NCBI GenBank assembly: GCA_021234155.1
Contig: JAJEKV010000045.1
Location: forward strand, 10,734,631-10,798,630
DNA from: Isoetes taiwanensis
Taxonomy: Eukaryota > Streptophyta > Lycopodiopsida > Isoetales > Isoetaceae
Direction: 5' to 3'
Length of the DNA stretch: 64,000 nucleotides
Position 1 is the stretch's first letter. Each line of letters starts with the position of its first letter. The position numbers were made by a program, and so were the translations under genes. The notes under the pieces were generated by a model that saw only the letters and a list, made by a program, of their open reading frames with translations, was not told where the DNA came from and did no database searches. Of the stretch, positions 1 through 9,790 are shown piece by piece.

Positions 1-49
1 CAAGATTTTCGAAGGGTTTTCTCGGACTATCCACACCGCCATCATGAGC

Positions 50-346
50 TCAACACCTTTCATTCCAAAGAAGCTTTTTGGTTTCTTCATGAGAAAATCC
101 GGCAAGCCCAACAAGCTTAAAACTGGGATCTTGGTCCACGATATTCCCGATTGCTTGGCGGTGTCCAACAGTCTTTTCATGGTTGCCTTGAGTGTTCACA
201 AAAAGTAATGGAAAATCCCATTTTGTGAGGATTTTGGACAACCGCATTAGAGGATTTATGTGGCCATCTGCAGGAAATGGCAAGACGATAACATGAGGCC
301 TTCTTTGAGCGCATGCCATAGCCAAAATTTCAGTCTGTTGTTCCAT
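50..346 (-). pseudogene. UDP-glycosyltransferase N-terminal fragment
   Basis: Translation from the ATG at 346 gives about 99 residues containing RPHVIVLPFPADGHINPL, the usual first beta-strand and loop of plant family-1 UDP-glycosyltransferases, which transfer sugar from UDP-sugars to small molecules. The His in the ADGHINP loop is where the family's catalytic base sits. A normal enzyme has 450-500 residues and a C-terminal PSPG box; here the frame stops at 50 after NERC and the PSPG part is not in the window, though the gene could continue past the left edge in another frame. A second, worse copy lies directly upstream at 360-490. I read this as a truncated gene copy. Confidence 0.7.
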
Positions 347-359
347 TCTCAATTTACGT

Positions 360-490
360 TTAAGCGCACAAATGCAATGAAACAAAGTCCCTTTGCTGTG
401 GAAATTTGCACAAAAGCATTCGAGGATTTATGTGGCAATGTAGAGGAAATGGCAAGACTATGACATGAGGCCTTCTATGAGCAGCCGGCC
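360..490 (-). pseudogene. Second degenerate UDP-glycosyltransferase N-terminus
   Basis: This repeats the start of the neighbouring fragment: AHRRPHVIVLPFPLHCHINP, where the usual DGHINP loop has become HCHINP, followed by divergent sequence and loss of frame near 360. A short direct repeat (ggccttctatgagcagcc, twice, about 470-505) lies at its start. The two copies are head-to-tail, so this is a tandem duplication of a gene 5' end that has since decayed. Confidence 0.6.
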
Positions 491-816
491 TTCTATGAGC
501 AGCCCTTGAGTGTTCTTTAAGTCTTTTGTCTTTTGTTCTTGGCTTCACCAATAGATCAGCAATTTTTAAATTGGACCAGACAAACAAAAGGGCTTACAAG
601 GTTTAGCAAAGCCCATTCTCACTTTTTCTTTAGTGCACTATGGATATGGCATGTATAGAACTACTATTTTAATAAATAATAAATGTTGATGTTTGAGGAG
701 ACCTACCGGTTGCAATTCAAGATCTAATTGTGTCAAGCAATACCATAACACCGAGGCCTTATTTGAGCAGTGCCATAACCAAACTTCAATATGTTGTTGG
801 CATAACTTTTTCGTTT

Positions 817-942
817 AATGCACTTATAGATGGCTAGTTGCATAGAGAACTTCTATTAATATAGAATGAATGTTGATGTAATGCACTTATAGATGGCTAG
901 TTGCATAGAGAACTTCTATTAATATAGAATGAATGTTGATGT
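817..942. repeat. Perfect 63-bp tandem duplication
   Basis: Two adjacent identical 63-bp units, 817-879 and 880-942, begin aatgcacttatag and end gaatgttgatgt. A diverged third relative is recognisable at about 632-690. No coding sequence is involved. Confidence 0.9.
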
Positions 943-1226
943 TTGCAATTTTGGATCTATTCTGGCCATTTTCAAGAACAAAAATCTTATGATAATGATG
1001 CACATGCTCATGCTCATGCTCCACGCGCTTCAATAAAATATTGTTTGGGGGTGCCATCTCACGTCTCATTTCAAGTGTCATGGTTGGTGCAAATATAAAT
1101 GACATTGGACACATGTGTTCATTCTCTCCACCTACCAAAAAAAATTATAACACTTGAATGATTGTCCAAAGCATGACTAGACACATGGTGTTCATTCCAT
1201 CCTTCACTTCTCTCCCCATCGCCCTC

Positions 1227-1546
1227 CTACCCGCTTGCCTTCTCTCTCCATCGCCCTCTTACCCTCTTGCCTTCTCTCTCTAGGGTTTGTCATCTTGCTC
1301 TCAATAGGGTTTTGCCCACATACCCCAATTTTTTTCATCCCTCTATCCCAAATAGTTGCAAAACGGAAGTAAGTCCCCATTTCGAATTCTAAGCATCCAT
1401 AACGCGTTTCATGCAATTTTCCTACTTTGTCCTAATCTTTGTTTGCCCTAAGAAGTTGCACTAAGGGCATTTTAGAGTCCCCATTTTGGATGTTAAGCAT
1501 TCAAAACGCGCTTTGCGCAACTGCTTTGCCCTAATTTTTGTGCCCT
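1227..1546 (+). repeat. Dispersed 320-bp repeat, copy A
   Basis: This stretch matches 4148-4457 in the same orientation with scattered substitutions and small indels, starting ctacccgcttgcc and ending tttttgtgccct. It contains internal sub-repeats of about 100 bp built on 'aagcatccaaaacgc...gcaactgctttgccctaa'; diverged sub-units continue to about 1620 and reappear at 3225-3360. The two copies flank a LINE fragment. Confidence 0.8.
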
Positions 1547-1629
1547 ATTTATGTTTTACTGAAAAAGTTGCGCGAAGGACATTTTGGAGTCCTTATTTTG
1601 GATTCAAAGCATCCAAAGTGTTTTTTAAT

Positions 1630-3160
1630 TTTGAGGGTAAGAGTATGTATTAATATATAAAATATTTACATAGGACATCCCCAAATGGGATTGATAGAAA
1701 GAATTGTCACATGTGGATATTACTCATAAGTGTCAAAGCTTGTACTAAGAAGCTGCTACACCAGTCTTCCCTAGCCTTGGATTACTGAAGGGATAACCAT
1801 CTTCATGCAGACTATATGGTACTATATGGTGCTAGTAGCCAGTTCTAGGCAACAAGACCTAGGGAGAAGGCCCCACTGAAGATGAAGATCCACCTTCTAT
1901 TCCTGCACACTGTTTAAGTCCAACTCCCAATGACATTTGAAAAATGAATAGAATCCCCTTATATTGCCATATCTATCCAAGTTCTTGTTGTAATTACGGC
2001 CTAATCCCAACTTGTCTGCAGCCCTTAATGGGGATTGTGGCATTAGCAGAACATACAACTTCCTGACTTTATACTCTGCCCCATCCCCACACATCCATCT
2101 ATCCTCTTCCTCTACAATACTAGAAAGCACATTGACATTCACCATAATCTTCTTAAAGATCTTCCTATCACCTTCCCCAGCACCTAGAACTAGAGCTTTA
2201 AATCTTGTCCACGTAATCCATCCATCATTTTCCCACAATTGCCCAACCTTACAAACTCGAGCGGCATGCCACTTATTGAACACTCAAGGGTGTATAAGCG
2301 CAAGAGGGAGTGCATTCCTCTCCCAAACCCCTGTTTAAGCCAGTATCTTACAAAGGCAATAGGTGGAGATGCATCCTCCTGAATAGCCCTCCATATAAAT
2401 TTGGCTGCCAGAACCTTCCCTTGGACCATTGGGTCTTTACATCCCAATCCCCCATCCTTCTTATCTCGGCCCATTTCTGACCACGCAACCCCCGCCTATC
2501 CCCCCAAAAAAAAAAAAAAAAACCCACCCAAATGAATTTAAACTTTTTTTGGATCCTTTCTATAATTAGTGACCAAAGGCCTTTCAAATTTTCTCCAAGG
2601 TTGAGTGGCATAACCAACAGCTTAATAGTCTCCGTAGCTGCCACTATATGTGATAATTCTACGCCCTAACCCTTATATCAGTGGCTTCTTCAAAAGGTTA
2701 TATGACATCACATTTAACATGATTCAGCCCAATTCCTGATATGGAGTAAAGAGAATTTAATACATATTGAAAGACAGGAAAACTCCCATTCATCGTAACT
2801 TAAGAAAAGAAAGGTCTCGTCTGCATATTGCATTTGGAGCCTGGAAGAAGTAACCCATTCAGCAATCCCTTGGCTGTCAAGCTTTTCACCATATAGGTTA
2901 AGTGGTTTGCCATGATTAAAAAAAGGTAAAGAACAAGGGGACACCCCTGTCTGATCTTCTTTCTGAGCTCAAAGAGACCTGATGGCTGACCATTAACTAG
3001 GACAAATGCTGGTGCCATTTTACTTAAACCCATAACTAGATCGATAAAGTTTATCTCAAAGCCCATGTGAGCCATCACCTGTTTTAACCCACTCTACTTG
3101 AGAGGGTCATAAGCTCTACGGAAATCTAGCTTCAACATTACACAATTCTGACGGGATAGC
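1630..3160 (-). mobile_element. LINE (L1-like) 3' half, decayed
   Basis: On the minus strand a broken ORF2 can be followed. At 2800-3078 there is reverse transcriptase sequence (GFEINFIDLVMGLSKMAPAF, then IRQGCPL), and at 2714-2944 the catalytic block QYADETFLFL in another frame. At 2190-2644 comes the region after the RT (KKFKFIWVG, GGLGCKDP), and at 1897-2283 the C-terminal part that normally ends in the zf-RVT domain. Frames change at least three times, and a poly-A/poly-C run at about 2500-2521 interrupts the RT side. The 3' end lies near 1630-1640. It is a dead 5'-truncated copy. Confidence 0.8.
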
Positions 3161-4147
3161 TTGCACTATTGGAGCCCCTCTCCGGCTGCCAGATAATTAT
3201 CCAAAATGTACCTGTCTGGGAGCTACTCTGCCCTAATTTTTCTACCCTGATTTTTATTTGCTCTACAAAATTGCACGAAGGATGTTTTAGAATCTCTATC
3301 TTGGATTTCAAGCACCCAAAAACACGCTTCGTGCAACTTTTTTTCTTTGCCCTAATTTGTGTATCCCTCAAAACTCATGGCAACCCTTGTGGACCCCACC
3401 TCAAATCCTATAGACGTGAACCTTAGTAGAGACGCCATCAAACCCTAGCCCAAACCCAAGTACAGGTCCAGTCATACCCACAGCCTCACAGTGCCTCGCA
3501 TGAAGAGCTCCTCTAGGAGGAACAATCAGACATGCCATCACAAAGATGGCTCGGACCAGACAGGAAAGGCAAAGGCGAAGCCTCTTTCATGGGAAGGAAG
3601 GCCCGAGAAAAGGCTCAATCAACAAAATTGGCTCGACTGGCAGATGGCTACTGCTTAGACCAGGCAGCACACTAGGCATTAACAGAGAGCTAAAGATAGA
3701 TCCAGGCGAGAGTTGAGAGTAACACCACTCGGATTGCAGCCCTGGCAGAAGAGATACAGTCTTTAGTATCTGAATTGCTAAAATGACAACTGGCTACGGT
3801 GAAATGACGTGTTGCAAGGATGGAGGCCACCATACAACAGTTGGAGGACAACATCCATTTGGTCTAGTTTGAAAGGTAGCAGGAAAGGTTGTGTTCCCTG
3901 TCCACCAGCGTTGGAGCTATGACATATGACAGGAAATGTTTTGAACAGAAGAAGAATGCATCTCTCTCTGGCCTTCGATCAGAGGCTGAGGAGATGCCAC
4001 CATGTTGAGAAGAATCTAGGCAGCTACCGAAGAGAGCCAGTCACAACTCCAAGTCTTTCAGGGCAGGGTCGGCACACTTAAGACGGCCTCATCAGCAGTG
4101 AATTATTGTAGTTACCTCCTAGCTACAGAAATCGGAGCGCAGCTCTG

Positions 4148-4457
4148 CTACCCTCTTGCCTTCTCTCTCCATCGCCCTCTTACCCTCTTGCCTTCTCTCT
4201 CTAGGGTTTGTCACACTATGGTTTTGCCCACACGCTCCAATTTTTCCAGCCCTCTATTCCAAATAGTTGCAAAACAGAATTAAGTCCCTGTTTCGGATTC
4301 TAAGCATCCATAACGCATTTCATGCAACTTTCCTGCTTTGTCCTAATCTTTGTTTGCCCTAAGAAGTTACACTAAAGGCATTTTAGAGTCCCCGCTTTGG
4401 ATGTTAAGCATTCAGAACGTGCTTTGTGCAACTGCTTTGCTCTGATTTTTGTGCCCT
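4148..4457 (+). repeat. Dispersed 320-bp repeat, copy B
   Basis: Second copy of the repeat at 1227-1546, same orientation, clearly homologous by eye over its whole length. It lies directly upstream of a LINE endonuclease fragment on the plus strand, so it may be LINE 5' sequence or an independent repeat. Confidence 0.8.
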
Positions 4458-4599
4458 TGGGGTTTTTGTGCCCACTCTAGCCCCACGACCTGTTCTAACT
4501 GCCTCACCTTCCTCTGCCACACCACATGCTGCTTCTGCTTCTATCGCCTCCCCTCCTGCCATCACAATTAAATTTGCATCTACATATTGCTGCCAACAA

Positions 4600-5085
4600 A
4601 TAGGAATTATGCCTTCGTCTAGTCTACTGGAATTGTTGGGGTTTCCATGGCAGAAGGGAAATAGGTCTCAACTTCATTGCAGAAGATATGGAACCCATCC
4701 TCCTTATGGAGATATGGAAATATGCAGCGTGTATGCTATCCAACCTGCAAGGCTACCAGCATTACTCAGTCTTCAATAACTGCACACAGGAAAGTGGGTA
4801 CATGTGGTGGGGGAGGGGGGGGGGGTGCTGCTACTACTGGATAACCTTGGCAGGACCAATTTCCCAATACAAGAGTAGTAGTAGTAGTAGAATTGCAGTG
4901 CAGTGGGAACCCTCTCTTTGTGGCGGCCTGCTATTCCCCACATGCAAAAAGCAACTGCTACCACACCCATTTGGACGTGCATAAACTGGACCCCTATTTC
5001 CATCTATATGATGACATACAACAGCACAAGCAGTTGGGGAGGTTCATACTCCTGGGAGACTTCATATATGCTATATGAGCCGGTA
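4600..5085 (+). mobile_element. LINE endonuclease (EEP) domain fragment
   Basis: Short overlapping frames resemble the N-terminal endonuclease of plant LINE ORF2. About 4618-4700 reads like the opening NWNCRGL-type block (NCWGFHGRREIGL). At 4893-5078 there is NPLFVAACYSPHAK, then LDPYFHLYDDIQ and RFILLGDF, matching the conserved LLGDFN block. A poly-G tract (about 4804-4826) and a (GTA)n run (4874-4889) interrupt it. The frames are broken, so this is a relic. Confidence 0.65.
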
Positions 5086-5089
5086 ATTG

Positions 5090-5910
5090 CTATATGAACT
5101 TTGCAGGTTAAGCTTTTGATGACCTGCAATAGTAGGTTGAAAGGACAAATATGGCTCATAGAAATGGCAAATATGGGCTTTTCCTCGTGATAGGTAAATG
5201 CAACGTGTCAGGATCTGGTTTCTTTCTTTGATTTGCAGTGCCAAAATAAGGGTTGCTCCTTTTGCCTGTGAAAGTAGACTATCCAAAATCATTCAAGGTA
5301 CAATGAAATGGCATCATTCTCTTCGTCATTATTTTGTATTTCTAGGTCATGGAAGCAACTGAGTAACAAGCAAAAGATATCAACTAACTACAAAGACATG
5401 TTGTTTGGAGGGTGTGTTAGTGGTACTAGAGGTTCAAAAAATGGAAGGTTGGATTTAAAGACATTTTGAAAATGAATCTTTTATTTTTCTAGTAATATTG
5501 TCTATTCTTACATGAAGAAAACAAGATGAACAAATTAAGATGTATATATAGTGTCATTCAATGCAATAAATGAACAGTCTCTTCTTCTTTTTTTCTTTTT
5601 TTTGTATACCTTTCGGGGGGAGGTATTGATTGTATCAAGAGTTTGAAAACTGCAAAGCTAGATTTAAAGACAGCATACAACAACAAGAAGGTGGCAAATT
5701 AAGACGCATTATAAACATGTGCTCGTTGATGTTGGGCATTATTCGAGCGCATGTGGAATGGGTTTAGGGCAATAGATTTTGTAGGTGCAATAAGACATTA
5801 TAGATATAATCATTTCTATAGATGGAGTGGAATGAAAGGGCATTTTACATGATTGCAATTGAAGAGGGATAGGGAATGAACATTGACATCAAGGATGAGA
5901 ACAAACCTTA
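5090..5910. other. No gene seen
   Basis: AT-rich sequence with short T-runs (about 5583-5602). Nothing coding is supported on either strand. Confidence 0.5.
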
Positions 5911-6250
5911 TTTTTTGGGTTGCCCAAAGGATACGATAAGATAAGATGGATTTTTACGTCCACGGAAACCCAACGGGTTATGGGACGACACATGCAAGGG
6001 CAACAGCCCATCTAAAACCTGGGGACTAGGCCCCATCACCAAACACAATAACAAAATATTAAAAGACTACCAAGAAGAAGATAATGCTAATGCTAGTGGA
6101 GAGCAAACCCTCGAAAAGGTGGATTGATTGAATATTATTGAGATATGCTAATTTGATGGATGAGATTAATAATCTCTTTGCATTGAACGACTGAGATTGA
6201 AGTTTTCTCTGCGTTATGTGAAGTTAATAGATGGGTTGGTTGCCGTTGAT
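5911..6250 (-). mobile_element. LINE 3' end with a second retroelement nested in its hairpin
   Basis: The plus strand reads ttttttgggttgcccaaagg, the complement of a LINE 3' end (…GGCAACCCAAAAAA). At about 5931 it is interrupted by a copy of the repeat also found at 60451. It seems to resume near 6108 with gagcaaaccctcg, the other arm of the expected hairpin. Beyond 6120 the sequence resembles 22880-22990 (…gttatgtgaa…), another 3' end of the same LINE family. Confidence 0.6.
5931..6105 (-). repeat. Retroelement 3'-end copy with TATC-type tail, copy 1
   Basis: Matches 60451-60620 closely (tttttacgtccacgg…, cccaacgggttatgggac…, ccccatcaccaaac…). On the minus strand it ends …GTGGACGTAAAAATCC followed by a cttatcttatc tail, the form of a LINE or SINE 3' end with a short-repeat tail instead of poly-A. 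Only the terminal ~160 bp is present. Confidence 0.75.
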
Positions 6251-8120
6251 TGTCATGATACAAATTACAGCGCCATCTGAATGTCCAGTGCCATAGCCGT
6301 GATAAAATCTAATAGCGATGTCATGATTCGAACGAAAGCTATTCCTTTAGTTTTCTATAAGCTCCCTAATCATAGCTTGGAGCTCTTGGTCCCCTTGAGA
6401 ACTTTTAACATCCTAAGGGAAGAGCTTTTAATTGAGGCCATGGAAGGTGCTTGTAATACAGTAGCAGTCATGGATATGGAGACAGTAGGGTTAAGATCTC
6501 CAAGATCAAGGGTAGGGAGTAGGAGCATAGGAAATCGTAAGTACTCTAAGAGCCCTCGCCATTTTAAGGTATATAATGCAGAGAAAGGGAAGTTACGTAG
6601 GAGCTCCGTCAAAAGCCCAAAAAAGCTAAGGTACGACAAGATTGAAAGGCAACAGGATGAAACCAGGTTATGAGGAGGAGCTGCACCATTTTGTCAGATG
6701 TTGAGAGGGTTGTATACCCAACAATAAGAAGCCAGAGCCAGGTTAGAAATAGGGGCACATCTAAGGGCTGGAACAGTGTTAGGGTTCTACCACACCGTGA
6801 AGAGATGCATGATTTAGCCCTTGAGCCATAACTTAGAGGCTGAGTAGGATTGATGAATAATGTAGATAGGGATGTCCCTATTGATCTGATTGCAAGGAAT
6901 GGCCGGAGAGGGTTAACAAAAGCAGCTTGATCCTTCTCACATCTCGAGCTTCGGAGATCTAAAATCTGGCAGTTCTGGGGCAACGATGGCATTCATAGAT
7001 CTCTGGATTCTCGACCAAATGCATGTTTTATTCTCGTATTCGTCCTCCATTGCATGAACGATCCATTATCTACTAGTAGTAGTAGCTGTTTCGAGCATAC
7101 AAGTATCAAATACATATCCATTTTGATCTGTTTAGTTGAGCAGTCTGGACTTTCAAAATCTTTGAAAAACAGTTAATAGATCCCTTCATATTTAAGTTGC
7201 CATGTATTTTCGTGATTTAGGAGTACCATTTTGGATTATGGCATTTAAATTTAGTTCGGCTCTTTTGATTTTCTGCAGCTGAAGCCGCATTTGTCGGACC
7301 ATGCCTATCTAGAGTATTATGTGAAGTGTTTTTGGGAATCTCCGCTTTAGAAAATTGTATGCAAAAAGCATGGGAAAATATAACTATAGCGTCTAGGTTT
7401 TAGATCTGAAGGAAGCGAGGAGTATGGAAACTTAACCTACCCTTGTTTAGAGGTTCTTTTGAGCAGATAAATTGTAACTAGACTATCAATGTATAACTAT
7501 AGCCTTCCATGGAAAGTATACCTTTCTGATGGTGAGCTTTACAAGCCTTAACTGCTAGCATCTACTTCTTAAAGTTTCCCAAGTATTATGTTCTTTTTTG
7601 TTGTCGAAGCCTGCCAATTAATCAATAATTTAGGCCTTTCTATATAGCCATGCATTCTATTGATCGTTTTTTCTTTTGTGACTTTCACATTTAGAGCCAA
7701 CAACAACAGATCAATAGAAATCACGTGTCCCAGGTGATACTATCCAACTTGTTGTCTTCATTATTCTGTAGACACTACTTAAATACTTTGAAATCTAGAA
7801 TTGAACAACCAATATAACATCCTAGTTGGATACATCTAGTGAATATCACACATCAAAGAGGTTTTGTTGTAGCATGCAAAACAATATATTATTTTGTTCT
7901 AACCACCTACTTAATACTATTTTCTTTGCAACTAAAGTTGTGGCAAGATTTAAGTTGAGGGGATCTGTGAATGAGAATGTTGAGAACCTCAAGTTAAACA
8001 TCTCGAGCAGGATCATCTTCTTTGTTGTAAAGGTGAGCCTTTATAGCTTATTTTTGCCTTATTCTGTTCTTTGTAGTTTCTTTTTTTCCTTATTTTGTAC
8101 CAGAGCTCATTGCATGATGA
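6251..8120. other. No supported gene
   Basis: The frame 6281-6673 (+) could give about 130 residues rich in Ser, Arg and Lys but resembles no family I know. A (TAG)n run lies at 7070-7084. Nothing else is supported. Confidence 0.4.
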
Positions 8121-8126
8121 ACTACT

Positions 8127-8246
8127 TGTATGTATGTATGTATGTATGTATGTATGTATGTATGTATGTATGTATGTATGTATGTATGTATGTATGTATG
8201 TATGTATGTATGTATGTATGTGTGCGTATGTAGATAGATAGATAGC
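8127..8246. repeat. (TGTA)n microsatellite with (GATA)n end
   Basis: About 24 perfect TGTA units (8127-8222) followed by gtgcgtatg and a short GATA run to 8246. It abuts the 3' end of copy 2 of the dispersed retroelement, whose natural tail is a TATC-type repeat, so it probably grew from that tail. It creates long spurious Tyr/Val/Cys or Ile/His/Thr frames. Confidence 0.95.
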
Positions 8247-8451
8247 TTTTTAACGTCCAAGAAGACCAAATTGGCCATGGGATCAGGGGCATGGAAGCAT
8301 AAAGAAAAAGACAATGCTAATGCTAATGGCAATTCTATGCTACTTAAATTCTCTAGTCATAGCCAGTCCAAGAATTGGAAGGCCATTGATCTAAATGATT
8401 GTTGCGCCTCCCCTAAATATTGCCCATTTCTTTTGCAGCCAGGCTGTCCTA

Positions 8452-8463
8452 ACCTTGCATAGC
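8452..8463. repeat. Left target-site duplication of the LINE
   Basis: accttgcatagc, repeated exactly at 9635-9646 on the other side of the insertion. Confidence 0.9.
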
Positions 8464-9634
8464 GACTGGTGCAATGGTTAGGGCGCAGAAAATTTAGGGC
8501 GGCGGCGGCGTCTGCCCAACTCTGTTTTTTTTCCACGATGATTTGCGAGGCTGGAAGGCATGGAGTCCTTCATACTCGATCCTAATGCTTGTGTTAGGCC
8601 GATTTGTGCCTTGATTTCAACTTTGATACAAGAAGGTTTTTTTGCTGGAGCATTGCCGCTGCTTTCAGGTTCTTTCCTTCACGCATCAAATGACAAGGTA
8701 AGGCTTGGTCTTCCGTTTGCAGTTAGGGATATGAAGTAGATGGGCTAGAGCTAGTGTTAGCAGGGATTTTGTGGCTATTGCTGGTGGTTTCATGAGGAAA
8801 ATCAGAACATGTTCTTTCAGTTTGGATAGTTCATAGATCTTCGCTTTAGAGGCATAAGCATGGATTCTTCTTCCAAGTTGCACTCATTGCAACTTTGAAA
8901 GGTCGCTTTTTTGGTGGTTACGCACTCATTGCGAGAAATGGATCTGAGCTTAGTTGCTCTAGTTGTTTAGTTTATGACATAGTATAGTTCTCCAGGCTTC
9001 TGTGTTGTTTGTTATGGTATTTCTTATGAGGCAGTTTTGAAGCCTCTCCTATCCCAGCTAGGGGAGACTTTGGAATAATGAAAGGTAAGCATGGATTCTT
9101 CCAGAATGATGCTAGGGATTTGCAATGGGGCTTTTTGGACGGGAGACCAAGGAGGCCTAATAGCTGATCAGAGCTTATTGGGGTTTGGACTTATGCCTTA
9201 GGTAGCAAGAAAAAGATTGGCATGTGGACCACTCCATTTGGAGGAGGCCTATAGGGACTGCATATTGCTTGGAAGATGGGTGACTACTCCATAGTACGTT
9301 TTGGAAATGGGGTGCAGAAGCCCTTTAGTACTGCAGTATGGAGCATCTCTGGTCAAGTTAACGCGCCGGAAGATACTTGTCTTTTCTTTCTTTTGTTTAA
9401 CTAGGGTATCTATTGGTGGGGAGCTTCAAGCTGTCCATGCTTCAATAATCAGTGGGATCTCTATGTAGCCAAGATGGTGTGAAAGCATGTAGCTGGAAAT
9501 TGTTCCAAGTTTGGGCTCACTATTGTGACTTCTTCCTATGGGGCCATTTGGGCCACTTTGTAATAAGGTCTTCGGGCCACTTTTTATTAATAGAAAATCA
9601 TAAATTTCGTACCCTCAAAAAAAAAAAAAAAGAG
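8464..9634 (+). mobile_element. LINE-type retroposon insertion with poly-A tail and TSD
   Basis: The insert ends …ttcgtaccctc followed by 15 A (9617-9631) and is flanked by a 12-bp target-site duplication. Its left end (gactggtgcaatggttagg) resembles a Pol III A-box, but no B-box is seen. No long frame remains; short stretches such as DYSIVRFGNG look like LINE-derived coding sequence. The TACCCTC-A(n) ending resembles that of the LINE at 38.97 kb. It is probably a truncated or internally deleted copy moved by LINE machinery. Confidence 0.8.
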
Positions 9635-9646
9635 ACCTTGCATAGC
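9635..9646. repeat. Right target-site duplication of the LINE
   Basis: accttgcatagc, identical to 8452-8463, directly after the poly-A tract. Confidence 0.9.
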
Positions 9647-9790
9647 TCCTTTTTGCGGTTACACTATTGAAGAGGAGAGAGGTTCTCTTGTACTAAAAGA
9701 ACTAGTCCCTCTTAGATGGTTCCCATGCTGAAGAACATGTGGGCGGTTGAGTGCATTATGAAACCGAACCAAAAGATGCCGAGGACGATC

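Larger units (their letters stand above)
8233..9790 (-). repeat. Retroelement copy 2, split by a LINE
   Basis: The segments 8247-8463 and 9647-9790 together match the uninterrupted copy at 60480-60870 (aatgctaatgctaat…, ggaaggccattg…, tgcgcctccc…, gcggttacac…, actagtccctct…). The 1.17-kb LINE at 8464-9634 sits between the halves. On the minus strand the element ends GGACGTTAAAAAGC followed by the TATC/TACA repeat. Confidence 0.8.

Noticed and set aside
7826-8332. Open frames with long Tyr-Val-Cys-Met or Ile-His-Thr runs
   Set aside because: Produced by the (TGTA)n microsatellite.
8464-8500. tRNA-derived SINE head
   Set aside because: An A-box-like sequence is present but no B-box follows, so it is not called a SINE.
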